A stretch of 64,000 nt of DNA from Armatimonas rosea (GTDB lineage Bacteria > Armatimonadota > Armatimonadia > Armatimonadales > Armatimonadaceae), in the NCBI RefSeq assembly GCF_014202505.1, contig NZ_JACHGW010000001.1, positions 558,001 to 622,000 of the forward strand, written 5' to 3'. The position numbers and the translations under genes are program-made. Of this stretch, positions 35,117-43,661 are shown one piece after another. Under the pieces are notes generated by a model, which was not told where the DNA came from, did not search any database, and saw nothing but the letters and a program-made list of their open reading frames with translations. Each line of letters begins with the position of its first letter. The first letter of the stretch is position 1.

Positions 35117-35645
35117 ACCTTGCCGGCGGGCGGAAGCGCTCCTTGAGCCGCTCCCAGACATTGAAGACAATCGGGCAGGTGGCGCAGTTCTCGACCATGG
35201 TGTAGCTCCGGGAGCGGACATTGCGCTCGTGGAGGTAGGGAAAGTCCCGGCAGGCGCGGGGCCGATCCTCGTAGACCGCGCAGTGGTTATCGTCGCCGAG
35301 GAACGGACAGGGCGGCGACGTGCGAAAGTACCCTAGGCCGTCCTGATCCACCGCCAGGTAGCGCTCGATAAAGGCCTGGGTCGTGATCCCAAAGCGCCGC
35401 GCGAGCCGCGCGGCGTCTTTCTGATCCACCACAATCTGTAGGGTTCGGCAGCAGTTGCCACAGGTGGTGCAGTCCAGCTTCTCCCAGACCGCGTCGGTGA
35501 TGCCCTGCACCACCCCATCCAGCTCGTTGTTGGAGAGGGGGAGCCGCGTCTTGAGGTACTGTCGGAAGCTCTCGTCCTCGGCCGTGTTGGTCTCCGCAAA
35601 CTTTCGAATACGGGGAAGCTCCCGGATCAGGCCATCGTCGCTCAT
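35094..35645 (-). CDS. YkgJ family cysteine-cluster protein
   Basis: A 183-residue protein with the family's cysteine pattern: CTTCGNCCRT (about 59-68), PCPFLGDDNHCAVYEDRPRACRDFPY cut here into PCPFLGDDNHC and RPRACRDFPY, and a final CATC. These cysteines probably hold a zinc or iron-sulfur site. The biochemical role of the family is unknown. It overlaps the M48 peptidase gene by 4 bp (ATGA), so they are co-translated. Confidence 0.88.
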   Translation of the reverse strand: MSDDGLIRELPRIRKFAETNTAEDESFRQYLKTRLPLSNNELDGVVQGITDAVWEKLDCTTCGNCCRTLQIVVDQKDAARLARRFGITTQAFIERYLAVDQDGLGYFRTSPPCPFLGDDNHCAVYEDRPRACRDFPYLHERNVRSRSYTMVENCATCPIVFNVWERLKERFRPPARSSGKKHR

Positions 35646-36298
35646 GGGGTTCCATACTCTGTGCGCAGGTGGGTCTGAAGGGCGGTCTTTCGGTCACGCA
35701 GCGACGGGTACCCGCGGAGTTTTTCCCAGAGCGCGGAGGGACTATCCAGCCCGAAGACTCCACTGACATCCCCGCTGTCGAGCAGCTCCGCCTCTAGAAT
35801 CTCAAAAAGAGTCAGGCACGACGCGGGGGCGTAGCCGGCAGCAAGGCAGAGATCGAGCGCGTAGGCGTCTGCTGCACGCTCTTGCTCAGGGCTGTAGAGT
35901 AGCCGCTCCGCGTGGCGTAGGAGCCCCCCGATCGCCGTGCCCACGGTCTTGCCCAAGCGCTCCAGGGCGGGACGGAGCAAGCGGACGTGGCCCAGGTCGT
36001 GGTGGGCAAGCTCATGGGCGAGCACAAACGCCACGGGCTCGTCGCTGGCCGCACGCTCTAGCAAGCGGCGTGTGATGTACAGATAGCGACCGGGGAGGGT
36101 GAAGGCATTGGCCTCCTGGAGCCAGAGAATCTCCGCGGTGAGTGCGTGGGAGCAGGCTCCGGGCTGGGCGCAGGCAAGGCGTACTCGGTTAAGCCGCTCC
36201 ATCGTGCGGCCGACGCGCTCCTGTGCCCAGGGCTCTGTCTCTAGACCAAAGCCCTCCATCAGCTTGGCATGGACCTCCTCCCCGATCTCGTCTTCCAT
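35642..36298 (-). CDS. M48-family-like zinc metallopeptidase
   Basis: A 218-residue protein with the zinc site HELAHHDLGH (His95, His99, Glu96) and a downstream ERAADAYALDLCLAAG segment where the third ligand Glu lies, as in M48 peptidases. Unlike HtpX it has no transmembrane helices or signal peptide, so it may act in the cytoplasm on misfolded proteins or act as a short housekeeping peptidase. The ATG is 6 bp from TATAAT. Confidence 0.87.
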   Translation of the reverse strand: MEDEIGEEVHAKLMEGFGLETEPWAQERVGRTMERLNRVRLACAQPGACSHALTAEILWLQEANAFTLPGRYLYITRRLLERAASDEPVAFVLAHELAHHDLGHVRLLRPALERLGKTVGTAIGGLLRHAERLLYSPEQERAADAYALDLCLAAGYAPASCLTLFEILEAELLDSGDVSGVFGLDSPSALWEKLRGYPSLRDRKTALQTHLRTEYGTP

Positions 36299-36304
36299 AC
36301 AGGG

Positions 36305-36310
36305 ATTATA
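36305..36310 (-). promoter_or_regulatory. -10 box (TATAAT) for M48 peptidase gene
   Basis: A perfect TATAAT on the minus strand ends 6 bp before the ATG at 36298, overlapping the 3' end of the dioxygenase gene upstream. Confidence 0.6.
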
Positions 36311-37187
36311 CCGGCGGCTCCCAGGTGCGGACGCCGCGTACCATGAGGCCCTGCTGGTTCTGTTTCTTCACCTCGGCGGCATGCTTCTCGGCCTCTTTGC
36401 GGGCGCTTGTGGTGGCGGCTCCGATCGTCACGTAGTCATCGGGGCGGCGGTAGCGGTGGATAAAGACCGGGCGTGGCTTTTCGGAGTGGTTCTCTTTGGA
36501 GCCGTGGATACAGCGGTAGTGGAAGAAGATCGCATCGCCCGCTTTGCCGCAGATCGGGAGCGAGCTCTCCCAGGGCCACTGCTTAGGGTCGAGCCCGAGG
36601 TGGCTAAAGGTGTCGATATGCTCCAGCTGCCCGAGTTTATGAGAGCCAGGCACCACATGGAGCGCACCATTGACCAGGTCCGTGTCCACGACATAGTTCA
36701 GGCTCGCCACGGGGCCGTCGTAGCGGTGCTCAAAGTAAGCGGAGTCTTGGTGCAGGTTCTTCGGATGCCCCCCGACCGGCTCTTTGTAGAGGCACTGGCC
36801 ATCTAAAAACAGCTCGATATTAGGCCCCAAGATCGCCTCGACAAGGTCCACCGCGCGGGTATCGAGCGCCGACTGGAGAAACGCGCCGCTGGTCGTGTAG
36901 CGCAGGGCGAGCACCATGATCTGCTTATCGCGGCTGTAGTTACCGGGTGCCTTGATCCAGAGTGTCCCATCCGGCGTGCTCCACCCGATTCCCGGCACCT
37001 CTTGTGCCTGGTCGTAGAGCGCACGTGCGGTGTCCGCCACCTGCTCCACCTCGCGGGCAATCGCCTCGGTATAGGGTGTCATCAGCCCCCGCATGACCAA
37101 GCACCCGTGCTCGGCATAGATCGCTGCCGCTTGTTTTACATCTAGCGACTCGGCGAAGACTTCGATGTCAGAAATGGTGACGTTCAT
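36306..37187 (-). CDS. Phytanoyl-CoA dioxygenase (PhyH) family protein
   Basis: A 293-residue Fe(II)/2-oxoglutarate oxygenase. The iron triad is visible as HQDSAYF (His and Asp) and the distal His in IHGSKENHSEKPRPVFIHRY, whose Arg binds 2-oxoglutarate. It would hydroxylate a small organic substrate that cannot be named. The ATG at 37187 has AAGGA 6 bp upstream, unlike the in-frame start at 37232. The neighbouring sulfatase and arabinofuranosidase suggest a role in processing plant- or algal-derived material, but that is only context. Confidence 0.9.
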   Translation of the reverse strand: MNVTISDIEVFAESLDVKQAAAIYAEHGCLVMRGLMTPYTEAIAREVEQVADTARALYDQAQEVPGIGWSTPDGTLWIKAPGNYSRDKQIMVLALRYTTSGAFLQSALDTRAVDLVEAILGPNIELFLDGQCLYKEPVGGHPKNLHQDSAYFEHRYDGPVASLNYVVDTDLVNGALHVVPGSHKLGQLEHIDTFSHLGLDPKQWPWESSLPICGKAGDAIFFHYRCIHGSKENHSEKPRPVFIHRYRRPDDYVTIGAATTSARKEAEKHAAEVKKQNQQGLMVRGVRTWEPPV

Positions 37188-37235
37188 GATGTTTCCTTGT
37201 TTGTTTTTGCCATCTCTCCGCCTTCGCACCACTCA

Positions 37236-37390
37236 GGCACCTCTCTTCCCCTAGCCACTCGTTCCTCGTTGGGAAGAGAGGCTGGCTTGTCGTGATAGGC
37301 TTGCCCCTCTTCCCGCGACGAAGGAGCAACGCCCAGAGGGCACCCGGGAAGAGGGGGTGGCCGAGGAACGAGGCCGGGGGAGATGGCCCC
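37236..37390. repeat. Large inverted repeat unit
   Basis: This GC-rich block contains several complementary segments (CTCGTTCCTCG with CGAGGAACGAG) and the core CCCAGAGGGCACCCGG (37332-37347) shared with 16818-16944. It fills the gap between the dioxygenase and sulfatase genes. Confidence 0.75.
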
Positions 37391-37393
37391 CCC

Positions 37394-38866
37394 CTACCAC
37401 TCCGGTGCTTTGTACTCCGCTCTTAGCTTCACGTAGAGCACCTTCAGCTCTGCGAGGACGCCGGCGTAGCCGGGGTCGGTGTGGACGGAGCGCAGCTCGT
37501 TGGGGTCGCGCTTGAGGTCGAAGAGGTTCCACTCCTTGGTGCTAGGGAAGTAGATCAGCTTGTGGCGGTCGGTGCGGACACCGTCGTGGGGGGCGACATT
37601 GTGGGTCTGCTCGCCGCTGTAGCGGTAGTAGATCGCCTTGCGCCAGCTTCGTGGGGTCTTGCCGGTCTTGAGGATCGGAACGATACTCTCGCCCTGGAGG
37701 TCCTTGGGAGCGGGAATGCCGGCCATCTCCAGGAAAGTCGCGGCGTAGTCGATATTCTGGATCAGCGCGTCGGGCTTGGAGCCGGGCTTGACCACGCCGG
37801 GCCAGCGGATCAGAAACGGCATCTTCACCGACTCCTCGAACATCCAGCGCTTATCAAACCAGCCGTGCTCCCCGAGATAGAAGCCTTGGTCCGACGAGTA
37901 GATGACGACTGTGTTCTTCGCCAGCCCGCTCTTGTCCAGATAGTCCAGCAGCTCCCCGACACTCTCATCGACCCCGCGAACACACCGGAGGTAGTCTTTG
38001 AGGTAGCGCTGGTACTTCCAGTGGAGCTTGTCGGCCTCGCTCATGGTGGGGAACTTCGCCAAAAGTGCCTTGTTCTCCGCCGCATACGCCGCCTTCCACG
38101 CCGCCGCTTGGTCGGGTGTCATCCGGTTGAGCTCACCCACCTTGTCGTTCTCTTGTCCCAGCGGGTTGGGCAAGACCTTCAAGTCCGATGTCCAGGTCAT
38201 GTCGGCATCGATCTGCATCTTCTGGGTCTTGAGCGTGCTAGCTCGGTTGGCGTAGTTGTCGAAGAGGCTCTTGGGCTCGGGGAAGACCGTGTCCTTGAAG
38301 ACCGTGAAGTGCTCGGGGGCGATCATCCAGTTGCGGTGCGGTGCCTTGTGCTGGCACATGAGGACAAAGGGCTTGCTCTTGTCGCGGTTCTTGTCCAGCC
38401 AGTCCAGCGCGAGCTTGGTGGTCAGCGCGGTGACATGGCCGGGGTAGCGCTTTCTGCCGCCGCCCTGCTGCAGGAAGTCCGGGTTGTAGTAGTTGCCCTG
38501 GCCGGGGAGGATCTCCCAGTAGTCGAAGCCAGTTGGGTCGGTGACCAGGTGCCACTTGCCGATAATCGCGGTCTGGTAACCTGCTGCCTGAAATGCCTTG
38601 GGAAAGGTCCACTGCGTGCCATCGAACTTGGAGTTGTCGTTGTCCACAAAGCCATTGACATGCGAGTGCTTGCCGGTCAGGATACAGGCCCGCGATGGCC
38701 CGCAGATCGAGTTGGCACAGAACGAGCTGTTAAAGATCGCTCCCTCACGGGCGATGCGGTCGATGTGCGGAGTGGGTGCGAGCCGCGCCAGCGGGCCGCC
38801 GTAGGCCGAGATCGCATTGAGCGCGTGGTCGTCGGAGAAAATAAAGAGAATGTTGGGCCGTTCCAT
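37394..38866 (-). CDS. Sulfatase (arylsulfatase family)
   Basis: A 490-residue type I sulfatase. The modified active-site cysteine is Cys55 in CGPSRACILTGK, matching C-x-P-S-R where the cysteine becomes formylglycine. Metal ligands appear in FIFSDDHALNAI near the N-terminus and IYSSDQGFYLGEHG. It would remove sulfate esters from a carbohydrate or aryl substrate. The ATG at 38866 has no cleavable signal peptide, so the protein may be cytoplasmic, unusual for polysaccharide sulfatases; a start at 38908 does not add one. No formylglycine-generating enzyme is in the window. Confidence 0.92.
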   Translation of the reverse strand: MERPNILFIFSDDHALNAISAYGGPLARLAPTPHIDRIAREGAIFNSSFCANSICGPSRACILTGKHSHVNGFVDNDNSKFDGTQWTFPKAFQAAGYQTAIIGKWHLVTDPTGFDYWEILPGQGNYYNPDFLQQGGGRKRYPGHVTALTTKLALDWLDKNRDKSKPFVLMCQHKAPHRNWMIAPEHFTVFKDTVFPEPKSLFDNYANRASTLKTQKMQIDADMTWTSDLKVLPNPLGQENDKVGELNRMTPDQAAAWKAAYAAENKALLAKFPTMSEADKLHWKYQRYLKDYLRCVRGVDESVGELLDYLDKSGLAKNTVVIYSSDQGFYLGEHGWFDKRWMFEESVKMPFLIRWPGVVKPGSKPDALIQNIDYAATFLEMAGIPAPKDLQGESIVPILKTGKTPRSWRKAIYYRYSGEQTHNVAPHDGVRTDRHKLIYFPSTKEWNLFDLKRDPNELRSVHTDPGYAGVLAELKVLYVKLRAEYKAPEW

Positions 38867-38912
38867 AGTAGCCTTAACATTCGTGGCGAGTGGGGTGGGT
38901 TCCTGCAATGTG

Positions 38913-38991
38913 GCCCCCTGACCCCCGCAAGCGGGGGAACTGCAAGGAATCCGACTCCTTATGGTTCCCCCAATCTTGGGGGGCAGGGGGC
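38913..38991. repeat. GCCCCCTGA-type palindromic element, compound form
   Basis: Outer arms GCCCCCTG / CAGGGGGC enclose two hairpins (CCCCCGCAAGCGGGGG and CCCCCAATCTTGGGGG) and AAGGA-ATCCGAC-TCCTT. It lies just after the arabinofuranosidase stop and may terminate it. Confidence 0.8.
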
Positions 38992-38995
38992 GAAC

Positions 38996-41227
38996 TTACC
39001 GTGTCTTCAGCCGCAGGATGCTGACCGAGTAGGCCGGGGCATCGTAGGTGAAGCTGGGGGCGACTCCGGTGAGTGGCTTGGTCACGGGGGCGATCCGGGT
39101 GGGCTGGGCGAAGGAGTTCTCGGCCTGCGGGTCGGTGTGGGTGAGAACGGTTGCCGTGCCCTTGCCCGTGAGCTTCCCGACATTCTGGAGGTTGATGGTC
39201 GTGGTGTGGGCGCTCTTGCCGCCGTTGACCAGCTTCACCAGAATATCGCCGGTTTTCTCGTCGCGTGTGGTTACCGCATGGATCGCGGAGGGCGGTGGGG
39301 GGAGGGTGATGTCGTGGAGGAGCTTGCCGTCGAGGTAGCACTTGATACGCGGCCCCAGGCACTCGATCTTGATATCGTACCAGCGGCCCGTCTCGATCTT
39401 CCCCTGCACTTGTGGTCGCAGGAGGCTGCTCTTGCCGCCGCTCACGGCCCGCTCGATCTCGTGGCGCGTGTTGCCCCAGCCGCCTAGGTTCCACCAGAGG
39501 AAGTCCCCGGCACTGCGGGAGTAGAACATGATCAGAAAGCCCTCGTCGCCGCCGTTTTTCTTGGCCTTGAGGGTGAGGGTGTAGTTGCTGGCGTTCGGGT
39601 CGCCGCCCGTGGCACGGAAGTCATCGCCTTGGGCATTGGTCTGGCGCAGGCCGCCCTCTGCGGTCTTCTGCCAGCTCCCTTGGCCAGGTGTCAGCGTGAC
39701 GGGCTTGCCATCGACCGCAACCTCTTTGTACTCCGCATCGGTGCGCCAGGTGCCCACTCCCACACCGCCCCGCGCTTCCGCAGTGGCCCCTTGGTCCCCA
39801 CTCTTGGGGGAAGAGACGAGCTTCGTGGGGAGGACCACATCGCCGCGGTTGGTGGAGAAGAGCTGCTGCACCCAGTAGGAAGGCGTTCCAAAGGCCTCGC
39901 TGGAGTTGAAGACAATGGCATCGGGGTTCCAGGCGCGGTTGTTGGCATTGACAAAGAGGGGGGCGTAGCTCGCCATCACGACCACATCGGAGTTGCGCTC
40001 CATGCCGGTGATAAAGGCCGCCTCCCCGAGCGCCGCGATCAGGTTCCCCTGACCACAGCCCTGTGTCACAGCGTACTCGCCCACATAGACCTTGTGCTTT
40101 TTCCGGTCGTAGCTATCGTAGCGGTTGGCCTGCTCAAAGAAGAACTGCGGCGTGTTGTAGTAGTGCTCGTCGACGATCTCGATGGGCGCAGACGTTGGCA
40201 GGCCTCCCCAGTCGTTGGCGATGGTGCGGACATAGGGGTGCTTTTTCTTGATCGCATCAAAGAGCAGCTTGTAGCGCTCGTTGTAGCGCGGGCCGCCGTT
40301 CTCATTACCGATCTCGATCAGCTTCAAGCCAAAGGGCTTAGGGTGGCCGTTTTTCGCCCGCTCTGCTCCCCACTTGGTCGTGTTGGGATCCCCGTTGGCG
40401 TACTCCAGGGCATCGAGCGCGTCCTGGATCACGGCGTCCATCTGGCTCAGAGGCGTGACATCTTTATGGCTCATCCCGCAGTTGATCACAAAGAGCGGCT
40501 CCGCCTTGAGATCGTCGCACCAGAGCAAGTACTCATGGAAGCCGAGGCCGTTGGTGCCCTTGTAGCCCCAGATACAGCGGGTGCCGCCGCGCTGATTGGG
40601 ATCGCCCAGGGTGCCTTTCCAGATAAAGCGGTCTCCGATCCGGTCTCCCTCGACATAGCAGCCGCCGGGGAAGCGCACGAAGCTGGGCTTCATCGCCGCC
40701 ACGAGAGTCGCTAGGTCTTTACGGAGCTTGGCCTGCCCCCGTGTCTCGGTGGGCATGAGCGACGGGTTCTTCAGGACGACAGGGAAGGCGACCGGCCGTA
40801 GCTCCAGGCGCGCATCCGGGCAGGAAGCGCCGGGCGTGAGGCCGACCTGGCCCTTACCCGCCTTGAGCGTCGCCTGCGCGAGCACCTTCCCCTGCGGGCT
40901 CACCAGGGTTGCCGCGATGGGGTTGGTCGCCTCCAGAGAGAGTACCAGCTTCTTGCCACGCTCCAACCCGATTCCCCAGTAGCCCTCGGTGCGGACGCCG
41001 CCGGGGCCGGTGAGGGTGAGCGCGTTGCCCTCGGTGGTTGCCTTTGCGCCGCCAAAGGCCTCCCAGTGCGCGGTCCCCTCGGAGAAGTCACGGTTGCGGA
41101 GCTTCTCGGGGTAGAGGCCGCCATCGCCGGCGTGGTTGATCTCCTCAAAGAAGATCCCATGGAGGATCGGGGAGAGACGAGGGCCGGGACGAGCACCGTC
41201 CACGGTAAGGGTTAGGTCAGGTTGCAT
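38996..41227 (-). CDS. GH51-type alpha-L-arabinofuranosidase with embedded ConA-like domain
   Basis: A 743-residue glycosidase removing arabinofuranose from plant polymers. The acid/base Glu309 lies in EIGNENGGP and the nucleophile Glu354 in VDEHYYN. The N-terminus (about 1-130) carries a carbohydrate-binding region. Between about 490 and 650 there is a lectin-like/DUF1080-like beta domain (FLWWNLGGWGNTRHEIE, WYDIKIECLGPRIKCYLDG), which fits GH51 enzymes of the longer type. No signal peptide is seen. The ATG at 41227 is 6 bp from a TATAAT box. A palindrome at 39785-39815 adds an in-frame loop (SSPKSGDQGATA). Confidence 0.93.
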   Translation of the reverse strand: MQPDLTLTVDGARPGPRLSPILHGIFFEEINHAGDGGLYPEKLRNRDFSEGTAHWEAFGGAKATTEGNALTLTGPGGVRTEGYWGIGLERGKKLVLSLEATNPIAATLVSPQGKVLAQATLKAGKGQVGLTPGASCPDARLELRPVAFPVVLKNPSLMPTETRGQAKLRKDLATLVAAMKPSFVRFPGGCYVEGDRIGDRFIWKGTLGDPNQRGGTRCIWGYKGTNGLGFHEYLLWCDDLKAEPLFVINCGMSHKDVTPLSQMDAVIQDALDALEYANGDPNTTKWGAERAKNGHPKPFGLKLIEIGNENGGPRYNERYKLLFDAIKKKHPYVRTIANDWGGLPTSAPIEIVDEHYYNTPQFFFEQANRYDSYDRKKHKVYVGEYAVTQGCGQGNLIAALGEAAFITGMERNSDVVVMASYAPLFVNANNRAWNPDAIVFNSSEAFGTPSYWVQQLFSTNRGDVVLPTKLVSSPKSGDQGATAEARGGVGVGTWRTDAEYKEVAVDGKPVTLTPGQGSWQKTAEGGLRQTNAQGDDFRATGGDPNASNYTLTLKAKKNGGDEGFLIMFYSRSAGDFLWWNLGGWGNTRHEIERAVSGGKSSLLRPQVQGKIETGRWYDIKIECLGPRIKCYLDGKLLHDITLPPPPSAIHAVTTRDEKTGDILVKLVNGGKSAHTTTINLQNVGKLTGKGTATVLTHTDPQAENSFAQPTRIAPVTKPLTGVAPSFTYDAPAYSVSILRLKTR
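39785..39815. repeat. Palindromic element inside arabinofuranosidase gene
   Basis: A degenerate member of the GGCCCC...CCCCA/TGGGGG palindrome set lies within the coding sequence without breaking frame. Its product is a Ser/Gly/Ala-rich loop just before RGGVGVGTW. Confidence 0.7.
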
Positions 41228-41233
41228 GGCCGT

Positions 41234-41239
41234 ATTATA
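41234..41239 (-). promoter_or_regulatory. -10 box (TATAAT) for arabinofuranosidase gene
   Basis: A perfect TATAAT on the minus strand ends 6 bp before the ATG at 41227. Confidence 0.6.
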
Positions 41240-41299
41240 GCCTATTTTGTTAGGGTTCCTTACCAATTAGGGGGACTCGTGAAAAAGGCGTAAACAGCG

Positions 41300-41305
41300 T
41301 ACAAT
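41300..41305 (+). promoter_or_regulatory. -10 box (TACAAT) for Gly-rich lipoprotein gene
   Basis: TACAAT ends 6 bp before the ATG at 41312, with no ribosome site. Confidence 0.55.
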
Positions 41306-41311
41306 CGTCGC

Positions 41312-42196
41312 ATGAAAAATCAAATCCCCTATCGGCTGAGCCGCGCGTGCTTTTTGCGCGGGGCGCTTGTTGGTCTGCCAGGGCTGGTGGGCGTCTTGGA
41401 AGGTTGTGGCAGTAGCAATAGTGCCAGTGCGACCCCGACGCCCAGCCCCACCCCGACTCCCACCGCGGGGCCTACTCCTACACCAACGCCTAAGGCCACT
41501 CCGAGCCCAACTCCGACACCTCGACCTACGATCAAGCAGGTCTTTAGCTACACAGGTAGCAACCAGAGCTTTGTCGTGCCCGCGGGGGTGACGACGCTGA
41601 CGGTCAAGCTCTGGGGCGCGGGCGGCGGCTACGCGGGTGGTGCCGGCGCGTTTGTCACGGGGACCTTGGCGGTAACACCTCTCAGTACGCTGACGATCGT
41701 TGTGGGCGGGGGCAATACCAACAGTGGGGTCAATGGTGGGGGTGGCTTTGGCGGCGGCGGCGGGCCTAGCGGCGGTGGCGGCGGCCTGACCTCCGGCACT
41801 GCTGGCGGGGCCAATGGGAGCTTTGGCGGTGGCGGCGGCGGGACACAAACCGCGGGCGGTGTCAATGGAGTGGGGGGCTTTGTCGGCACCTCGGGAACCC
41901 AGTTCGAGGGCGGCGATGGCACGAGCGGCGGCGGTGGCGGCGGCTACTGGGGCGGCGGGAGCGGCAGTGGGAGCGGCTTCAGCGGCGGCGGCGGTGGCGG
42001 TGGCTCGTCGCTGATTGCTAACCTGACCGCCACCACAGGAAGCGCCGCGGGGGCATCGGGGAGCCTGACCAGCACCACGGGCGCACTCCCCGGCGGCAGC
42101 ACCGACCCGGACTACGTGGCCGGAGTCGGTGTCGGCGGGACGGCTAGCACGCTGGGGGGCAACGGTCTCGTCGTGATCGCGTACCTGGGCTCGTGA
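41312..42196 (+). CDS. Glycine-rich lipoprotein with Pro-Thr linker
   Basis: A 294-residue exported protein. The leader has a basic start, hydrophobic core and a lipobox-like LEGC, so Cys31-32 may be lipidated. A (P-T)n linker follows (about 40-75), then a domain starting [20 protein letters not shown] that is typical of glycine-rich secreted proteins; poly-Gly tracts fill about 100-260. It is probably a surface or cell-envelope structural protein. GTGA overlap with the next gene suggests translational coupling to the SGNH hydrolase. Confidence 0.75.
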   Translation: MKNQIPYRLSRACFLRGALVGLPGLVGVLEGCGSSNSASATPTPSPTPTPTAGPTPTPTPKATPSPTPTPRPTIKQVFSYTGSNQSFVVPAGVTTLTVKLWGAGGGYAGGAGAFVTGTLAVTPLSTLTIVVGGGNTNSGVNGGGGFGGGGGPSGGGGGLTSGTAGGANGSFGGGGGGTQTAGGVNGVGGFVGTSGTQFEGGDGTSGGGGGGYWGGGSGSGSGFSGGGGGGGSSLIANLTATTGSAAGASGSLTSTTGALPGGSTDPDYVAGVGVGGTASTLGGNGLVVIAYLGS

Positions 42197-42966
42197 GGAG
42201 CGCGACCGCTCCGCAGCCCCTCACCCGAGGTGGTTTTCTAAGAGCGCTGGCACTCTCCCTGACGAGTCCACTGGGAGCTCTCCAGGGCTGTGGCAGTAGT
42301 GGAAGCTCGAGCCCAGAGCCGCTTACTGCCCTCGCCCCGAGCTCCCGTATCCTCTTTCAAGGGGACTCGATCACGGAGAGTGACCGTGGTCGCGACGCCA
42401 GCTCCGACTATCCCTTGGGCGTAGGCTATGCACTGCTCATCGCTGCCCGGTACACGTCGGTCTTCCCCGAGCACAAGCTGGTGTTTCTGAACCGGGGCAT
42501 CCGCAACAATACAGTCTCGGATCTCGCAGCGCGCTGGCAGCGCGATACGCTGGAGCTCAAGCCCGATATTCTAAGTATCTTGATCGGCATCAACGACACG
42601 GGCAGTACCCCTCTCGATCGCTTTGAGCCCACCTACGACAAGCTCCTGGAAGAGACACGCACCGCGCTTCCGAGTGTCCGTTTTGTGCTGATGGAGCCCT
42701 TCTTCCTGCCCAGTAGCAATGCCATCACCTTTAGTGCGGAGTGGGCTGCGGAGCTGGCGGAGCGGCAGCGCCTCACGGCGCGGCTGGCGGAAAAACACCG
42801 TGCGGCTCTGGTGTCCTGCCAGCACCTCTTCACCGAGGCGAGCAAGCGTGCGCCCGCTGAGAGCTGGCTCTGGGATGGCATCCATCCCACCGATGCGGGC
42901 CACCAGCTCCTCGCCGATGCCTGGGTGGAGGCGGTGCAAGAAGCGAAGTGGGGAAGTAGCCTCTGA
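42193..42966 (+). CDS. SGNH/GDSL hydrolase, lipoprotein
   Basis: A 257-residue exported esterase-like enzyme, GTG start overlapping the previous stop as GTGA. An N-terminal leader ends in a lipobox-like LQGC. All four SGNH blocks are present: FQGDSITE (Ser nucleophile), FLNRGIRNN (Gly), ILIGINDTG (Asn) and [11 protein letters not shown] (catalytic Asp and His). It probably deacetylates or cleaves esters of a carbohydrate at the cell surface. It is a paralog of the next gene. Confidence 0.9.
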   Translation: MRSATAPQPLTRGGFLRALALSLTSPLGALQGCGSSGSSSPEPLTALAPSSRILFQGDSITESDRGRDASSDYPLGVGYALLIAARYTSVFPEHKLVFLNRGIRNNTVSDLAARWQRDTLELKPDILSILIGINDTGSTPLDRFEPTYDKLLEETRTALPSVRFVLMEPFFLPSSNAITFSAEWAAELAERQRLTARLAEKHRAALVSCQHLFTEASKRAPAESWLWDGIHPTDAGHQLLADAWVEAVQEAKWGSSL

Positions 42967-42992
42967 GGAGGAGGGTAGAATGGTGCCATAGC

Positions 42993-43658
42993 ATGATGAT
43001 CCAAAAACGTACGGACGCCCTCGTGGCCTTTGCTCCTAACTCACGCATTCTCTTCCAGGGCGACTCGATCACCGATGGCAACCGCGGTCGTAGCGCCGAC
43101 CCGAACCATATCCTGGGCCACGGCTACGCCTTTATTATCGCCGCCAAGCACGGCGCGGCCTTCCCGGAGCGCAAGCTGGTCTTTCTGAACCGAGGCATCA
43201 GTGGCAACCAGGTCACCGATCTTGCCGCCCGCTGGCAGCGCGACACGCTGGAGCTCAAGCCGGACCTGCTGAGCATCTTGATCGGGGTTAATGACAATGG
43301 CCGCGCCCCGCTCGATATCTTCGAGCCGACCTACGACAAGCTCCTCACGGAAGCCCGAGCGGACAATCCCAAGCTGCGCTTGGTGCTCCTTGAGCCGTTC
43401 TGCCTGCCGGTTGGGCACACGCTGGAGCGCGGCGAGGCCTGGGGCGCGGAGCTGACGGAGCGGCAGAAGCTCACGGCACGGCTGGCGAAGAAGCACGATG
43501 CGGTACTCGTCCCCTGCCAGCGTGTCTTCACCGATGCCTGCAAGCGCGCGAGCGCCGACTACTGGATCTGGGACGGTATTCATCCCACCTACTCCGGCCA
43601 CCAGCTCCTCGCGGATGCCTGGGTGGAGGCCGTGCGCAAGGCCAAGTGGAGCAAGTAG
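42993..43658 (+). CDS. SGNH/GDSL hydrolase, cytoplasmic paralog
   Basis: A 221-residue enzyme with the same blocks as the preceding gene (FQGDSITDGN, FLNRGISGN, ILIGVNDNG, WDGIHPTYSGH) but no leader peptide. Identity over the shared region is high by eye, so it is a tandem duplication with different targeting. A GAGGAGGAGG site lies about 18 bp upstream, and a TAGAAT box at 42976-42981 lies 11 bp before the first ATG; an ATG at 42996 is also possible. Confidence 0.9.
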   Translation: MMIQKRTDALVAFAPNSRILFQGDSITDGNRGRSADPNHILGHGYAFIIAAKHGAAFPERKLVFLNRGISGNQVTDLAARWQRDTLELKPDLLSILIGVNDNGRAPLDIFEPTYDKLLTEARADNPKLRLVLLEPFCLPVGHTLERGEAWGAELTERQKLTARLAKKHDAVLVPCQRVFTDACKRASADYWIWDGIHPTYSGHQLLADAWVEAVRKAKWSK

Positions 43659-43661
43659 CCT

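Noticed and set aside
37481-39487. 668-codon plus-strand frame opposite the sulfatase and arabinofuranosidase
   Set aside because: Both genes on the other strand have catalytic motifs in place; this frame has no recognisable domain and runs across the gap between them.
41700-42010. Repeated GGCGGCGG DNA as a possible tandem-repeat or CRISPR-like array
   Set aside because: It is simply the codon pattern of poly-glycine in the lipoprotein gene; there are no regular spacers.
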